Origin: Acidimicrobiales bacterium
GTDB lineage: Bacteria > Actinomycetota > Acidimicrobiia > Acidimicrobiales > JANYDT01
Reading direction: 5' to 3'
Length of the DNA stretch: 8,881 nt
Assembly (NCBI GenBank): GCA_025358985.1
Contig: JANYHQ010000161.1
Coordinates: forward strand, 1 to 8,881
The notes under the pieces were generated by a model. The model had not been told where the DNA came from. It was given only the letters and a program-made list of their open reading frames with translations, and made no database searches. Positions 1 through 6,788 of the stretch are shown piece after piece (within the stretch, counting starts at the first letter, position 1; the number at the start of each line of letters is the position of its first letter). Both the position numbers and the translations under genes were made by a program.

Positions 1-1017
1 GCCCACACCATGGTGAGCGCGGTTATTCGTCGCGCTCGGGCGGCAGGCAAAGATGCCACATTGGCCTTTGCGTATGCCGTTGGTTCCGAAGCGGCGCTAC
101 GGATGGGACATTGGCCTTCCTCCTACGTAGATGCGCGTCGAGCAGGCGATCACTACGACGACCCTGATGACCGCAGTTGGGCCACACTGAGTTCGTTGGC
201 GTTGTGCTCGCGCGTGGAGGCCCACCTAGGAATGGTGGACGAATGCCGGGATCACGCCAACACCGTGGTGGACAGCGCGTCGCAGTTGGGATCGACGGTG
301 CTCGTGGTGTGGGCCCGCCACGCACTGGGCCTGTTGGCATTGTCTGTCGACGACCATCGTGAAGCCATCCACCAGCTCGCATTCATCGCCGACGTGATGG
401 AGCAATCGAGCGTGCGCGATCCCGGGTACATCTGGTGGTCGGGAGATCTCATTGAGGCGTATTGGCGCAGTAATCGGCTAGCCGAGGCAGTACGCGTACG
501 TTCAATATTGGAGGCCGACGCTCATCTCACCGGGCGAGTTTCTGCGCTGATGATTGTGGCCCGAGCTGATGCCCTACTCGGGCCGTCTGAGCGAGCGGAG
601 CAATCCTTTGCCCGATCGATTGCACTGGGTGAGCAAGTGGGTGCCCCGTTCGAGGTGGCCCGCACTCAGATGCTGTTTGGCGAATGGCAGATGACCAACG
701 GCGCTGATCCCGCTGACGCGCTGCTCAGTGCACTTACCACTTTTGAGCGCCTCGGAGCCAAGATATGGGCTACCCGTTGTCGCGCACTGGGCCAGCAGCC
801 CAGCACGCCATCATCGATCAGTCCTACGCTTCTGTTGGGGGATCGTGAGCTCGAGGTGGCGATGTTGGCTGCGCGCGGCTTGAGCAACCGCGAGATCGCC
901 GACGAGTTGTTTCTCAGCCCCAAGACGGTGGAGAACACGCTCGGCAAAGTGTTTCGTAAGCTCGACGTACGGTCACGTACGCAGCTCGCCATCCTTGTGT
1001 TGAGCGCTGCCCCTTAG
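1..1017 (+). CDS. LuxR-family transcriptional regulator, C-terminal part (partial at window start)
   Basis: The frame is open from base 1, so the gene begins outside the window; the Met at base 10 is probably internal. The last 60 or so residues are a classic LuxR/GerE DNA-binding helix-turn-helix, running from about base 835 to 1005: RELEVAML, GLSNREIADELFLS, then KTVENTLGKVFRKLDVRSR. The roughly 270 residues before it are Ala/Leu-rich helical pairs (for example HLGMVDECRDHA and ALGLLALSVDDHREA). They resemble the TPR-like C-terminal half of large ATP-binding LuxR (LAL/MalT-type) regulators. No Walker motifs are visible, as expected if the ATPase domain lies upstream. It probably acts as a cytoplasmic transcriptional activator. 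It converges on the P450 gene, and the two stop codons share bases 1015-1016. The LuxR call is firm; the LAL assignment is inferred from the TPR-like region. Confidence 0.9.
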   Translation, partial: AHTMVSAVIRRARAAGKDATLAFAYAVGSEAALRMGHWPSSYVDARRAGDHYDDPDDRSWATLSSLALCSRVEAHLGMVDECRDHANTVVDSASQLGSTVLVVWARHALGLLALSVDDHREAIHQLAFIADVMEQSSVRDPGYIWWSGDLIEAYWRSNRLAEAVRVRSILEADAHLTGRVSALMIVARADALLGPSERAEQSFARSIALGEQVGAPFEVARTQMLFGEWQMTNGADPADALLSALTTFERLGAKIWATRCRALGQQPSTPSSISPTLLLGDRELEVAMLAARGLSNREIADELFLSPKTVENTLGKVFRKLDVRSRTQLAILVLSAAP

Positions 1018-2255
1018 AACCGCAGCGTGTAGCGAATGGGCAGCGTCTTGTGACCGCCCACGAACGTGGTCTTCATGGTGGTGGGGTCACCCGCCAACTC
1101 CAGTGACGCAAGCCGCGGCACAAGATGCGAGAACAGCGACCGCAACTCATTGCGGGCTAGTTGGGCGCCCAGACAGAAATGTACGCCGTAACCGAATGAA
1201 ATCTGGCGATCGGCATTGGGTCGTTCGATGTTGAAGCGCAGCGGGTCGGTGAACACCTTCGGATCGATGTTGGCAGCTTTATAAGAGAGGTACAGCCAAT
1301 CGCCCTTGGCAATGGTGTGACCGAGCACCTCGGTATCGGCCTGGGCGGTCCGCATGAAATGACGCACGGGAGCTGTCCATCGGATCATCTCTTCAACGGC
1401 ATTGTTCAACAGTTCGGGATGAGCTTGCAGCTTGGCCAACTGGTCCGAGTTGTCGGCCAACGCTTGCAGCCCACCAGCCATTGCACTCGACGTGGTGTCG
1501 TGCCCGGCCGTGGCCACAATGACGTAATAGCCCATGGTTTCCAGATCCGGCATGGCATCGCCGTCAATCAGGCCGTTGGCGATGAGGCTGGCCAGATCGT
1601 CGGTGGGAGTGGCCCGACGCTCCGCAGTGATGGTGGAGAAGTAGTTGTAAAAGTCCCCGATGATCTGGGCTTGCATCTCCGGGCTGATTTCACCCCGTTG
1701 CATATCGGGGTCCTCTTGGCCAAACAACTGTTGGGTGAGCATCAACATTCGCGGATAGTCGGACTCGGGCAAACCCAGAATGCGCAATATCACCTGCAAC
1801 GGATACGGCCCTGAGATGTCGGTGGCAAAGTCGCAAGTGCCACCCATGGTTTCGAGCTTGGCCACTGCTTCACGGCTGAGCTCGTCAAGTCGATCGTTGA
1901 GGCGGCGCATACTGGCGGGCTTGAACCAGTCGCTGGTGAGGTGTCGATATAAATGGTGTTGCGGGGCATCCATGTGAATGAGCGTCTTGATTTCCAGCTG
2001 ACGCGCCGAAATGGCCCACTGGTTGGCCAGCACCGGCTCGGGGCCGTTGGTGAACAACTCCGGTTGGCGTTCGATGTCCAACACTGCAGCGTGATCAATC
2101 ACTGCCCAGAACGGGTCGAACCCTTCTCGTTCGATGCGGTGCAGTCCACCTTGAGAATGCAGCTCCAGCGCAGTGTTGTGCCAGTCAGCAAGATCACCCC
2201 ACCGCTCATTGTCGGTGAAGATGTCAGTAGGCGCAGCAGCGCTGTCTTGGCTCAT
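1014..2255 (-). CDS. Cytochrome P450 (bacterial class I, soluble)
   Basis: A 413-residue protein, the usual length for soluble bacterial P450s, with all signature motifs in order. The C-helix region HMDAPQHH is near residues 94-101. The I-helix oxygen-activation motif AGHDTT is at 250-255, the K-helix ExxR (E289 to R292) follows, and the heme loop FGYGVHFCLG is at 354-363 with C361 as the axial thiolate. It should need a ferredoxin and a ferredoxin reductase, neither of which is in the window. The expected reaction is O2-dependent hydroxylation of a hydrophobic substrate. The sequence resembles actinobacterial and proteobacterial P450s that act on steroid side chains, fatty acids or terpenes, but the substrate is not readable. 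The ATG at 2255 is supported by GGAG (2264-2261) with a 5-nt spacer. It lies 33 bp downstream of the nucleoside phosphorylase-like gene on the same strand, so the two are probably co-transcribed. Confidence 0.95.
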   Translation of the reverse strand: MSQDSAAAPTDIFTDNERWGDLADWHNTALELHSQGGLHRIEREGFDPFWAVIDHAAVLDIERQPELFTNGPEPVLANQWAISARQLEIKTLIHMDAPQHHLYRHLTSDWFKPASMRRLNDRLDELSREAVAKLETMGGTCDFATDISGPYPLQVILRILGLPESDYPRMLMLTQQLFGQEDPDMQRGEISPEMQAQIIGDFYNYFSTITAERRATPTDDLASLIANGLIDGDAMPDLETMGYYVIVATAGHDTTSSAMAGGLQALADNSDQLAKLQAHPELLNNAVEEMIRWTAPVRHFMRTAQADTEVLGHTIAKGDWLYLSYKAANIDPKVFTDPLRFNIERPNADRQISFGYGVHFCLGAQLARNELRSLFSHLVPRLASLELAGDPTTMKTTFVGGHKTLPIRYTLRF

Positions 2256-2288
2256 TGTGTCTCCAGGTTCACAGGCGGCGAGGGTACC

Positions 2289-3089
2289 TCAGCCGTGTCC
2301 CAGTCGGCGAGCGATAGCAGCAGCAAGACCCAGAATCCGATGGGTACCGTCCGCTTCCCCTTTTTCGAAATCGTCACCGTCCACGGCGAGGGTATTGGTG
2401 ACATGAGCTACGCACACCACATGAACCCTTCGGGCCTGTGCGAATGCATACAGCGCCGACGCTTCCATCTCGACGGCGTGGACACCCGCCAGTTCTGCCT
2501 CAGAAATCGCCGACGTAGTTTCGCGAAACGGAGCGTCTGTGGTCCACGATGCCCCAAAATGCACAGGCTCATCCACACCACCCAGACCGCCCACCAACTT
2601 CGACAGCAATTCCGCGTTGAGTACGCTCCACTCCGACGGTTTCATGTAATGCAGGCTGGTGCCCTCGTCACGCCGAGCCCGTTCGATGATCACGAAGTAC
2701 GGCGGTTCACCCAGGGCCACGATGCGACCGGCAGACGTGATCGACACCACCAGCGCGCAACCCGATGCCGCCAATTGCTCGGCCACCAACACCGCATACG
2801 ACGAACCCACCGCACATCCCACGATGCCGATCTCGATTCCACCCGTATGCGTCACCCACAATTGCGTGTGGTAGCACGACCATCCGTCATGAAATTCCCC
2901 ATCACCCATGGCCTGCAGGTGGCGCACCACGTCCCCATCAGGATCAAGCAGGCACACCGCCGGAACCGGCCTCTCGCTGCGACGACGTTGGCGGCGACCC
3001 TCCCGCAACAGGTTCTCCACTTGAAACACCGAGGGCTCGTCGTACGCCTTGGCGCTGAAGATGGGGGGCATGTCGTGACTTGGGTCCAT
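2289..3089 (-). CDS. Nucleoside phosphorylase-like protein (PNP/uridine phosphorylase superfamily)
   Basis: A 266-residue protein of the nucleoside phosphorylase (PNP/UDP) fold. Visible family features are GCAVGSSYAVLVAEQLAASG (about 91-110, matching the glycine-rich segment after the core strand), ARRDEGTSLHYM (138-149, like the AxRDEGTSxHY segment of uridine phosphorylase relatives), WTTDAPFRE (182-190), and VEMEASALYAFA (206-217), which carries the Glu-Met-Glu ribose-binding motif. Where PNPs have a catalytic Ser-Asp, this protein reads HVTNTLA (229-235), with Asn at 232, so its base specificity may differ or it may act on another N-glycoside. The expected activity is reversible phosphorolysis of a nucleoside. 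The frame continues upstream to 3392, but family similarity starts near 3089 and the upstream part lies antisense to the synthetase. The ATG at 3089 has AGGAG only 2 nt upstream, an unusually short spacing; the ATG at 3071 is a weaker alternative. Confidence 0.85.
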   Translation of the reverse strand: MDPSHDMPPIFSAKAYDEPSVFQVENLLREGRRQRRRSERPVPAVCLLDPDGDVVRHLQAMGDGEFHDGWSCYHTQLWVTHTGGIEIGIVGCAVGSSYAVLVAEQLAASGCALVVSITSAGRIVALGEPPYFVIIERARRDEGTSLHYMKPSEWSVLNAELLSKLVGGLGGVDEPVHFGASWTTDAPFRETTSAISEAELAGVHAVEMEASALYAFAQARRVHVVCVAHVTNTLAVDGDDFEKGEADGTHRILGLAAAIARRLGHG

Positions 3090-3146
3090 AGCTCCTGTGA
3101 CGATAGGCCTGGAAGGGGGACGGCTTGGGTCGATAGGGTCACCACC
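3090..3146. promoter_or_regulatory. Divergent promoter region between nucleoside phosphorylase-like gene and acyl-CoA synthetase
   Basis: These 57 bp separate two divergent start codons and must hold both promoters. Reading plus, TAGGGT (3134-3139, fitting TANNNT) lies 7 nt before the synthetase ATG, the spacing of a leaderless transcript. Reading minus, TATCGT ends 10 nt before the ATG at 3089. CGATAGG occurs twice in direct orientation (3111-3117 and 3131-3137). No good -35 hexamer is evident. The assignment is inferred from motif and spacing. Confidence 0.4.
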
Positions 3147-4700
3147 ATGTACCCCGGAGACGCAGACACCATTGGTCGACACGTACCTGCGGTGGTGATG
3201 ACCGGATCGGGCCACACGGTGACCTGGGGTGAACTCGACGAACGGTCGAATCGATTGGCGCAATTTTGGTGTGCGCAGGGTCTGCGTCCTGGTGACCACG
3301 TCGCCTTGTTGGTGGAGAACGTGCCCGAGTTCTTCGAGGTGTGTTGGGCGGCTGAACGCTCCGGCCTGTTCTATACAGCCATCAACTCCCATCTCACTGC
3401 GCCGGAGGTGTCATATATCCTCGACAATTGCGAGGCCCGGTCACTCATTGTCTCCGCCGGAAAACGTGTCCTGGCCGCCCACGCCCTGCACGACGGCGAC
3501 CACAGCCGAGTAACCACCCGCTTGTCAATCGGGGGAGCCGGGGACGGCTTCGATTCCTATGAAGGGGCAATGGCTGCGTCTTCATGCGAGCAACTCGATA
3601 CTGAGACTGCCGGGCAGTCCATGCTGTATTCGTCGGGAACCACGGGTCGCCCCAAGGGTGTGTGGCGACCACTCAGTGGACAGCATCCGCGTGACGATGT
3701 GGGTGTTTCCATGTCGTTGAAGGTGGCCTACTCCGGTGGTCCCGGCATGCACTATCTGTCGCCGGCGCCGCTCTATCACGCCGCCCCACTGGGGTTCACC
3801 ATCAACACGCAGCGTCTGGGTGGCACTGTGCATGTCATGGAGCGCTTCGACGCTCAAGAGGCGCTTGCCTGCATCGAGCGCTTCGCCATCACACATAGCC
3901 AATGGGTGCCCACCATGTTCAACCGTCTGTTGAAGCTGCCAGAAGAGGTGCGCCACCAGTACGACCTCAGCAGCCATCGTGTGGCCATCCATGCAGCGGC
4001 GCCATGCCCCGTCCCGGTGAAGCGAGCGATCATCGAATGGTGGGGTCCTATCGTGTACGAGTACTACGCCGGCACGGAAGGCAGTGGCTCTACCGCCATT
4101 GGGAGTGAGGAGTGGTTGGCTCACCCCGGCACCGTTGGAAGAGCTGCCGTGGGCGCAGTACACATCCTAGACGACGACGGTCACGAAATGCCCGCAGGTG
4201 AGCCAGGCGCCATCTTTTTTGAGGGTCCCACCGCAACCGCATATCGCTACTTCGGCGACGAGGAGAAGACGGCATCGAGCCGCAATGCACAGGGCTGGTC
4301 AACGCTCGGCGACGTGGGCTATCTGGACAACGACGGGTACCTGTTCCTCACCGATCGCAAGGCGTACATGATCATCACCGGAGGGGCCAACGTGTATCCG
4401 CAGGAGACGGAGAACGTGCTCACCATGCATCCGAAGGTGGCGGACGTGGCCGTGTTTGGAGTGCCCGACGAAGATCTCGGAGAGGTGGTCAAGGCAGTGG
4501 TGCAACTGATGCCAGGCATCACAGCCTCGGCCGAGATCGAGGCAGAGTTGATTTCCTACTGCAAGTCCCAATTGGCCACCATAAAGTGTCCGCGCACCGT
4601 CGATTTCGAAGCCGAATTGCCGCGTCTTCCGACGGGCAAGCTCTACAAGCGCCTCCTGCGAGACAAGTACTGGGCGGGACGCAGCCTTTCGGGAACCTGA
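3147..4700 (+). CDS. Acyl-CoA synthetase (AMP-forming, FadD-like)
   Basis: A complete 517-residue ANL-superfamily enzyme. It adenylates a carboxylic acid with ATP, then transfers the acyl group to CoA. Motifs in order are YSSGTTGRPKG (161-171, phosphate loop), YEYYAGTEG (304-312, A5), GWSTLGDVGY (about 383-392, with D389 contacting the AMP ribose), DRKAYMIITGG (403-413, hinge and A8), and PTGKLYKR with K498, the conserved catalytic lysine. The N-terminal segments TVTWGELDERSNRLA and LVENVPEFFEVCWAAERSG are typical of actinobacterial FadD proteins, probably for medium or long chain, branched or steroid-derived acids. The ATG at 3147 was chosen because similarity begins there; the same frame stays open to 1953, but only antisense to the two minus-strand genes. 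There is no strong Shine-Dalgarno, and a TAGGGT box 7 nt upstream suggests a leaderless start. The acid substrate is unknown. Confidence 0.93.
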   Translation: MYPGDADTIGRHVPAVVMTGSGHTVTWGELDERSNRLAQFWCAQGLRPGDHVALLVENVPEFFEVCWAAERSGLFYTAINSHLTAPEVSYILDNCEARSLIVSAGKRVLAAHALHDGDHSRVTTRLSIGGAGDGFDSYEGAMAASSCEQLDTETAGQSMLYSSGTTGRPKGVWRPLSGQHPRDDVGVSMSLKVAYSGGPGMHYLSPAPLYHAAPLGFTINTQRLGGTVHVMERFDAQEALACIERFAITHSQWVPTMFNRLLKLPEEVRHQYDLSSHRVAIHAAAPCPVPVKRAIIEWWGPIVYEYYAGTEGSGSTAIGSEEWLAHPGTVGRAAVGAVHILDDDGHEMPAGEPGAIFFEGPTATAYRYFGDEEKTASSRNAQGWSTLGDVGYLDNDGYLFLTDRKAYMIITGGANVYPQETENVLTMHPKVADVAVFGVPDEDLGEVVKAVVQLMPGITASAEIEAELISYCKSQLATIKCPRTVDFEAELPRLPTGKLYKRLLRDKYWAGRSLSGT

Positions 4701-4741
4701 CCCGAGCATGCGGGGTACTGAGGGGCATGGGAGTCCTCGTC

Positions 4742-5326
4742 GTGACACAGCAACAGCGCAGACGCCGAGCACGGAAACGAAGAGGACGAGCGCAGGCCCA
4801 TGTAGGAGTCAGATTCGGCACAGCCGTGTTGTCTCTGAACTGTGTCATGGTGGGTGTGGCGCAACCCACTGCGATCACCACTGCGGCCATTGGGTGTTTC
4901 GCGTTTGACGATCGAGTCGCCGTCGTGCCGGAGAACTTCAAACAGGTCACCCAGCACTTCACCGTTGTCTCAGATTCCGTGCCCTGGAACAGTAGCGGCC
5001 GGATGAAATTTCCCATTGCGCTCAGGACCGATTCGCGAATTGAGATCACGGTTCAAGGGACACACAATTCACCGGTGCTGCTCTACGGATCCCCGCAAGA
5101 CCCACCCGTGAACAAGCTCACGTTCGGCCCTTGCAACGTCATTGACCCGAAGCAGCCATGGGGTATCAAGGTGGGCGCAATCCAGGTTCAACGCCGGGGT
5201 TGCGTCGAGTTGTCTGTCAGATCGGTCGCCGGTGAGAAGAGCTATACGAAAGGAGCAATTACAATCTCCCTAGGCGCAAAGTGCCCGGCGAAGCACCAAA
5301 GCCAAATGCGCACGGCGGAGAAGTAA
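4742..5326 (+). CDS. Small Arg-rich membrane-anchored or exported protein of unknown function
   Basis: I do not recognise a family. From the GTG at 4742 it has 194 residues. A very basic N-terminus (RRRRARKRRGR, residues 6-16) is followed by a hydrophobic stretch (about 27-52, FGTAVLSLNCVMVGVAQ onwards) that can serve as a signal peptide or N-terminal anchor. The remaining 140 or so residues look like an extracytoplasmic beta-rich domain (RIEITVQ, PVLLYGS, CVELSVRS, AITISLG) with Cys at 131, 154 and 181, plus Cys at 34 and 52 in or near the hydrophobic segment. The GTG is preferred because GGGAG (4729-4733) sits 8 nt before it; the ATG at 4727 is the alternative. It follows the acyl-CoA synthetase by about 40 bp in the same direction and could be read through from it. 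Codon use looks less biased than in the enzyme genes. It is probably real, but it is an orphan. Confidence 0.6.
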   Translation: MTQQQRRRRARKRRGRAQAHVGVRFGTAVLSLNCVMVGVAQPTAITTAAIGCFAFDDRVAVVPENFKQVTQHFTVVSDSVPWNSSGRMKFPIALRTDSRIEITVQGTHNSPVLLYGSPQDPPVNKLTFGPCNVIDPKQPWGIKVGAIQVQRRGCVELSVRSVAGEKSYTKGAITISLGAKCPAKHQSQMRTAEK

Positions 5327-5356
5327 AGCAGCATTGCTCCAGGCCCACCTCACTAA

Positions 5357-5373
5357 TTGGGGCAACTGCCCAA
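5357..5373 (+). terminator. Weak hairpin downstream of the exported-protein gene
   Basis: TTGGGGCA and TGCCCAA pair with a single bulged G and a 2-nt loop, about 30 bp after the stop at 5326. No T-tract follows, so it is at best an intrinsic terminator of the U-less actinobacterial kind. Confidence 0.25.
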
Positions 5374-5472
5374 CTAGCCCACGCAGCCCGGTGCACGCAG
5401 TCTGGCGGTCCAGTGGCCGGCGACGACCATCCGCAGGAGTAGACGAAAATCGCTCGCGGGCGCGTCGAAGCG

Positions 5473-5488
5473 ACCGGCGTCTCCCGGT
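5473..5488 (-). terminator. Weak hairpin downstream of the HNH gene stop
   Basis: ACCGG and CCGGT form a 5-bp stem with a 6-nt loop, 13 bp past the TAA at 5503-5501 of the minus-strand HNH frame. There is no T-tract. It may mark the end of that transcript. Confidence 0.25.
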
Positions 5489-5500
5489 GTCTTCTGCTGG

Positions 5501-6085
5501 TTATCCGGGTGGGTCGGAGTAGTAGAGGGTGCCGTCGGGTGCGGTGAAGGTGAGGGTGTGGTTGGCGTCGCCGGTGACAGTCCAGCCGTGGTGGATCATT
5601 TTGTGGTGTTTTCGGCAGAAGAGGCAGCAGTTGGACCTGGTGGTGGTTCCACCATCAGCCCAGTGGATGATGTGGTGGACTTCACTGAACCAGGCGGGTG
5701 TGTCGCATCCTGGTTCACGACAGCACCGGTCTCGTTGTTCGACGGCGGTTCGTAACCCGGTGGGGATGACCCGTGTTTTGCGGCCCACGTCCAACACTTC
5801 GGATTTCCCGTTGGTGATCACCCGGCTCACAGCAGCATCGCAACAGAGTTGGCGGGCGGTATCAGCATCCAATCCGGCACTCACCCGGGGGGCGATGGCC
5901 CTACCGGGTAGGGTCCGGGCCAACACCACCAAATCCACGGTGACGGCCACATGGGGTCGTTGACCACCAGACGTTGGTCTCGTGGTGTGGTGGTCGAGGA
6001 AGTATCCACAAATCAACACCAACGCGTCAGCACGTTTCTGGCCGGCCGTGCGGTCATCGATAGAACCAAGTTCGATGGCGGAGTG
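5501..6085 (-). pseudogene. HNH endonuclease domain half of a frameshifted DUF222/13E12-repeat protein
   Basis: This is the C-terminal half of a 13E12-repeat (DUF222-HNH) protein. It lies one frame away from its N-terminal half. Coding similarity starts at AIELGSIDDRTAGQKRADALV, directly after the break, and runs through PHVAVTVDLVVLA and the linker to a canonical HNH nuclease: QRDRCCREPGC, then VHHIIHWADGG (catalytic His pair), an Asn in TTTRSNCC, and CRKHHKMIHHGW. The Cys residues of REPGC and LFCRKHH fit a zinc-binding knuckle. The frame ends at TAA (5503-5501). In this frame there is no Met near the break (TTG at 6022 is the nearest candidate) and no ribosome binding site, so the half is unlikely to be made alone. 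The catalytic motif is intact, which suggests a recent break or a sequencing error. Confidence 0.8.
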
Positions 6086-6702
6086 AGGGCGGTGGTGACC
6101 GTCAACCCATCCAACATGTCCAAGTGACCGTGAACCTCGAACTCGCCGTCTAAGCCTGGTGATACATGAAACGCGGACGGCAAGGAGTCTGTGGACCCGT
6201 CTGGTTCGGGACTGGTTTCGGCGTCCACCAACGTTTTCCAGTGGGCCACCACAGCATGCCCGTCGGCGTAGGACAGTTCCGACACTTGCTTGATCAACAA
6301 CGCCAAGTCGCGTTCAGCATGCGTTGGTCGGGCGACGACGGCCGCCAAGATCATGTTGGCTTGCTCAAGGCAGATCGCACCCGTTTTCACTGCATCCGCG
6401 ACGGTCGGGTAGGAACGCAACCGGCGCGAACGATGCACCAACTGGATCGCCGAACCATGGCGGATACCCAACTGGGCGCGTAACCATGACGGTGCACTAC
6501 ACGCCCCGTCCGCTGACCACGCAGCTGCCGTGTCCCACTCATTGATGGCCTCAGCCAGTCGCAGGTCAGCATGTTCACGTTCACGGAACCGTTCCACCAC
6601 CACGGAACAGAGTTGGCGGGCGCCGAGGTTGGGTGGCGCTTCGTATTTCTCGCTTGTCCACCTCTTCCCATGCTCGAACATGTGTTCGATTGTATACGAC
6701 AT
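6013..6702 (-). pseudogene. DUF222 N-terminal half of the frameshifted 13E12-repeat protein
   Basis: This is the N-terminal part of the same gene, carrying the helical DUF222 domain. Recognisable segments are AINEWDTAAAWSADGA, SAPSWLRAQLGI, SYPTVADAVKTGAICLEQANMI, LSYADGHAVVAHWKTLVDAE and HGHLDMLDGLTVTTAL. After that point the frame runs into a non-homologous tail and a TGA at 6015-6013. Restoring one base inside CTCACTCC (minus strand, about 6086-6083), for example reading CTC GAC TCC, fuses it to the HNH half and gives a protein of about 400 residues, normal for the family. The longest frame begins at ATG 6702, but I prefer ATG 6681 (protein MFEHGKRW...). That ATG lies inside the SOS box and about 7 nt from a -10 element, whereas 6702 lies upstream of the inferred transcript start. 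Such genes are commonly LexA-regulated and repeated in actinobacterial genomes. Confidence 0.82.
6674..6689. promoter_or_regulatory. SOS box (LexA operator)
   Basis: TCGAAC-ATGT-GTTCGA is a perfect match to the actinobacterial LexA operator TCGAAC-N4-GTTCGA. On the minus strand it contains the preferred start codon of the DUF222/HNH gene (ATG at 6681-6679) and abuts the -10 element. LexA bound here would block transcription initiation, so the gene should be induced by DNA damage. In Mycobacterium tuberculosis several 13E12 genes are known to carry this operator, so operator and gene family agree. Confidence 0.88.
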
Positions 6703-6717
6703 GAATCACCAACACAA
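6689..6717 (-). promoter_or_regulatory. Sigma-70-like promoter of the DUF222/HNH gene
   Basis: On the minus strand, TTGTGT (6717-6712) and TACAAT (6694-6689) are separated by exactly 17 bp. The -10 matches TATAAT at 5 of 6 positions; the -35 matches TTGACA at 3. Transcription would start near 6682, essentially at the ATG at 6681, so the message would be leaderless. The last base of the -10 overlaps the SOS box, which gives a simple repression mechanism. Confidence 0.5.
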
Positions 6718-6788
6718 CCAAAACATCAATGAATCGGCCTCGAACCACCCAAGGCATGTAGCCGGTCCTAGGTCCGGTCATGAGCGGG

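Larger units (their letters stand above)
5327..5500. other. Convergent intergenic region without a convincing gene
   Basis: This 174-bp gap separates the ends of two convergent genes. It holds only two weak hairpins (5357-5373 and 5473-5488), either of which could help end transcription. I see no tRNA, no recognisable repeat and no reading frame with protein-like composition. Confidence 0.5.

Noticed and set aside
1953..3146. A nearly 400-codon open extension upstream of the acyl-CoA synthetase in the same frame
   Set aside because: It is antisense to the P450 start and the whole phosphorylase gene, has His/Arg-rich composition without family similarity, and AMP-binding similarity starts only at 3147.
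3090..3392. A 100-residue N-terminal extension of the nucleoside phosphorylase-like protein
   Set aside because: It lies antisense to the start of the acyl-CoA synthetase and shows no phosphorylase-like sequence; similarity begins near 3089.
3582..4163. A 193-codon minus-strand frame inside the acyl-CoA synthetase
   Set aside because: It is fully antisense to strongly conserved synthetase motifs, with low-complexity His/Arg-rich composition and no recognisable domain.
4701..4714. Hairpin CCCG-AGCATG-CGGG just after the acyl-CoA synthetase stop as a terminator
   Set aside because: The stem is only 4 bp with no T-tract, too weak to call.
4519..5049. A 176-codon minus-strand frame over the end of the synthetase and the exported-protein gene
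   Set aside because: It overlaps conserved synthetase codons, including the catalytic-Lys region, and has no domain features.
6754..6783. CCGGTCCTAGGTCCGGTC as an inverted-repeat operator or attachment site
   Set aside because: It is a short direct repeat of CCGGTC around a CCTAGG palindrome, not a proper dyad, with no associated integrase.
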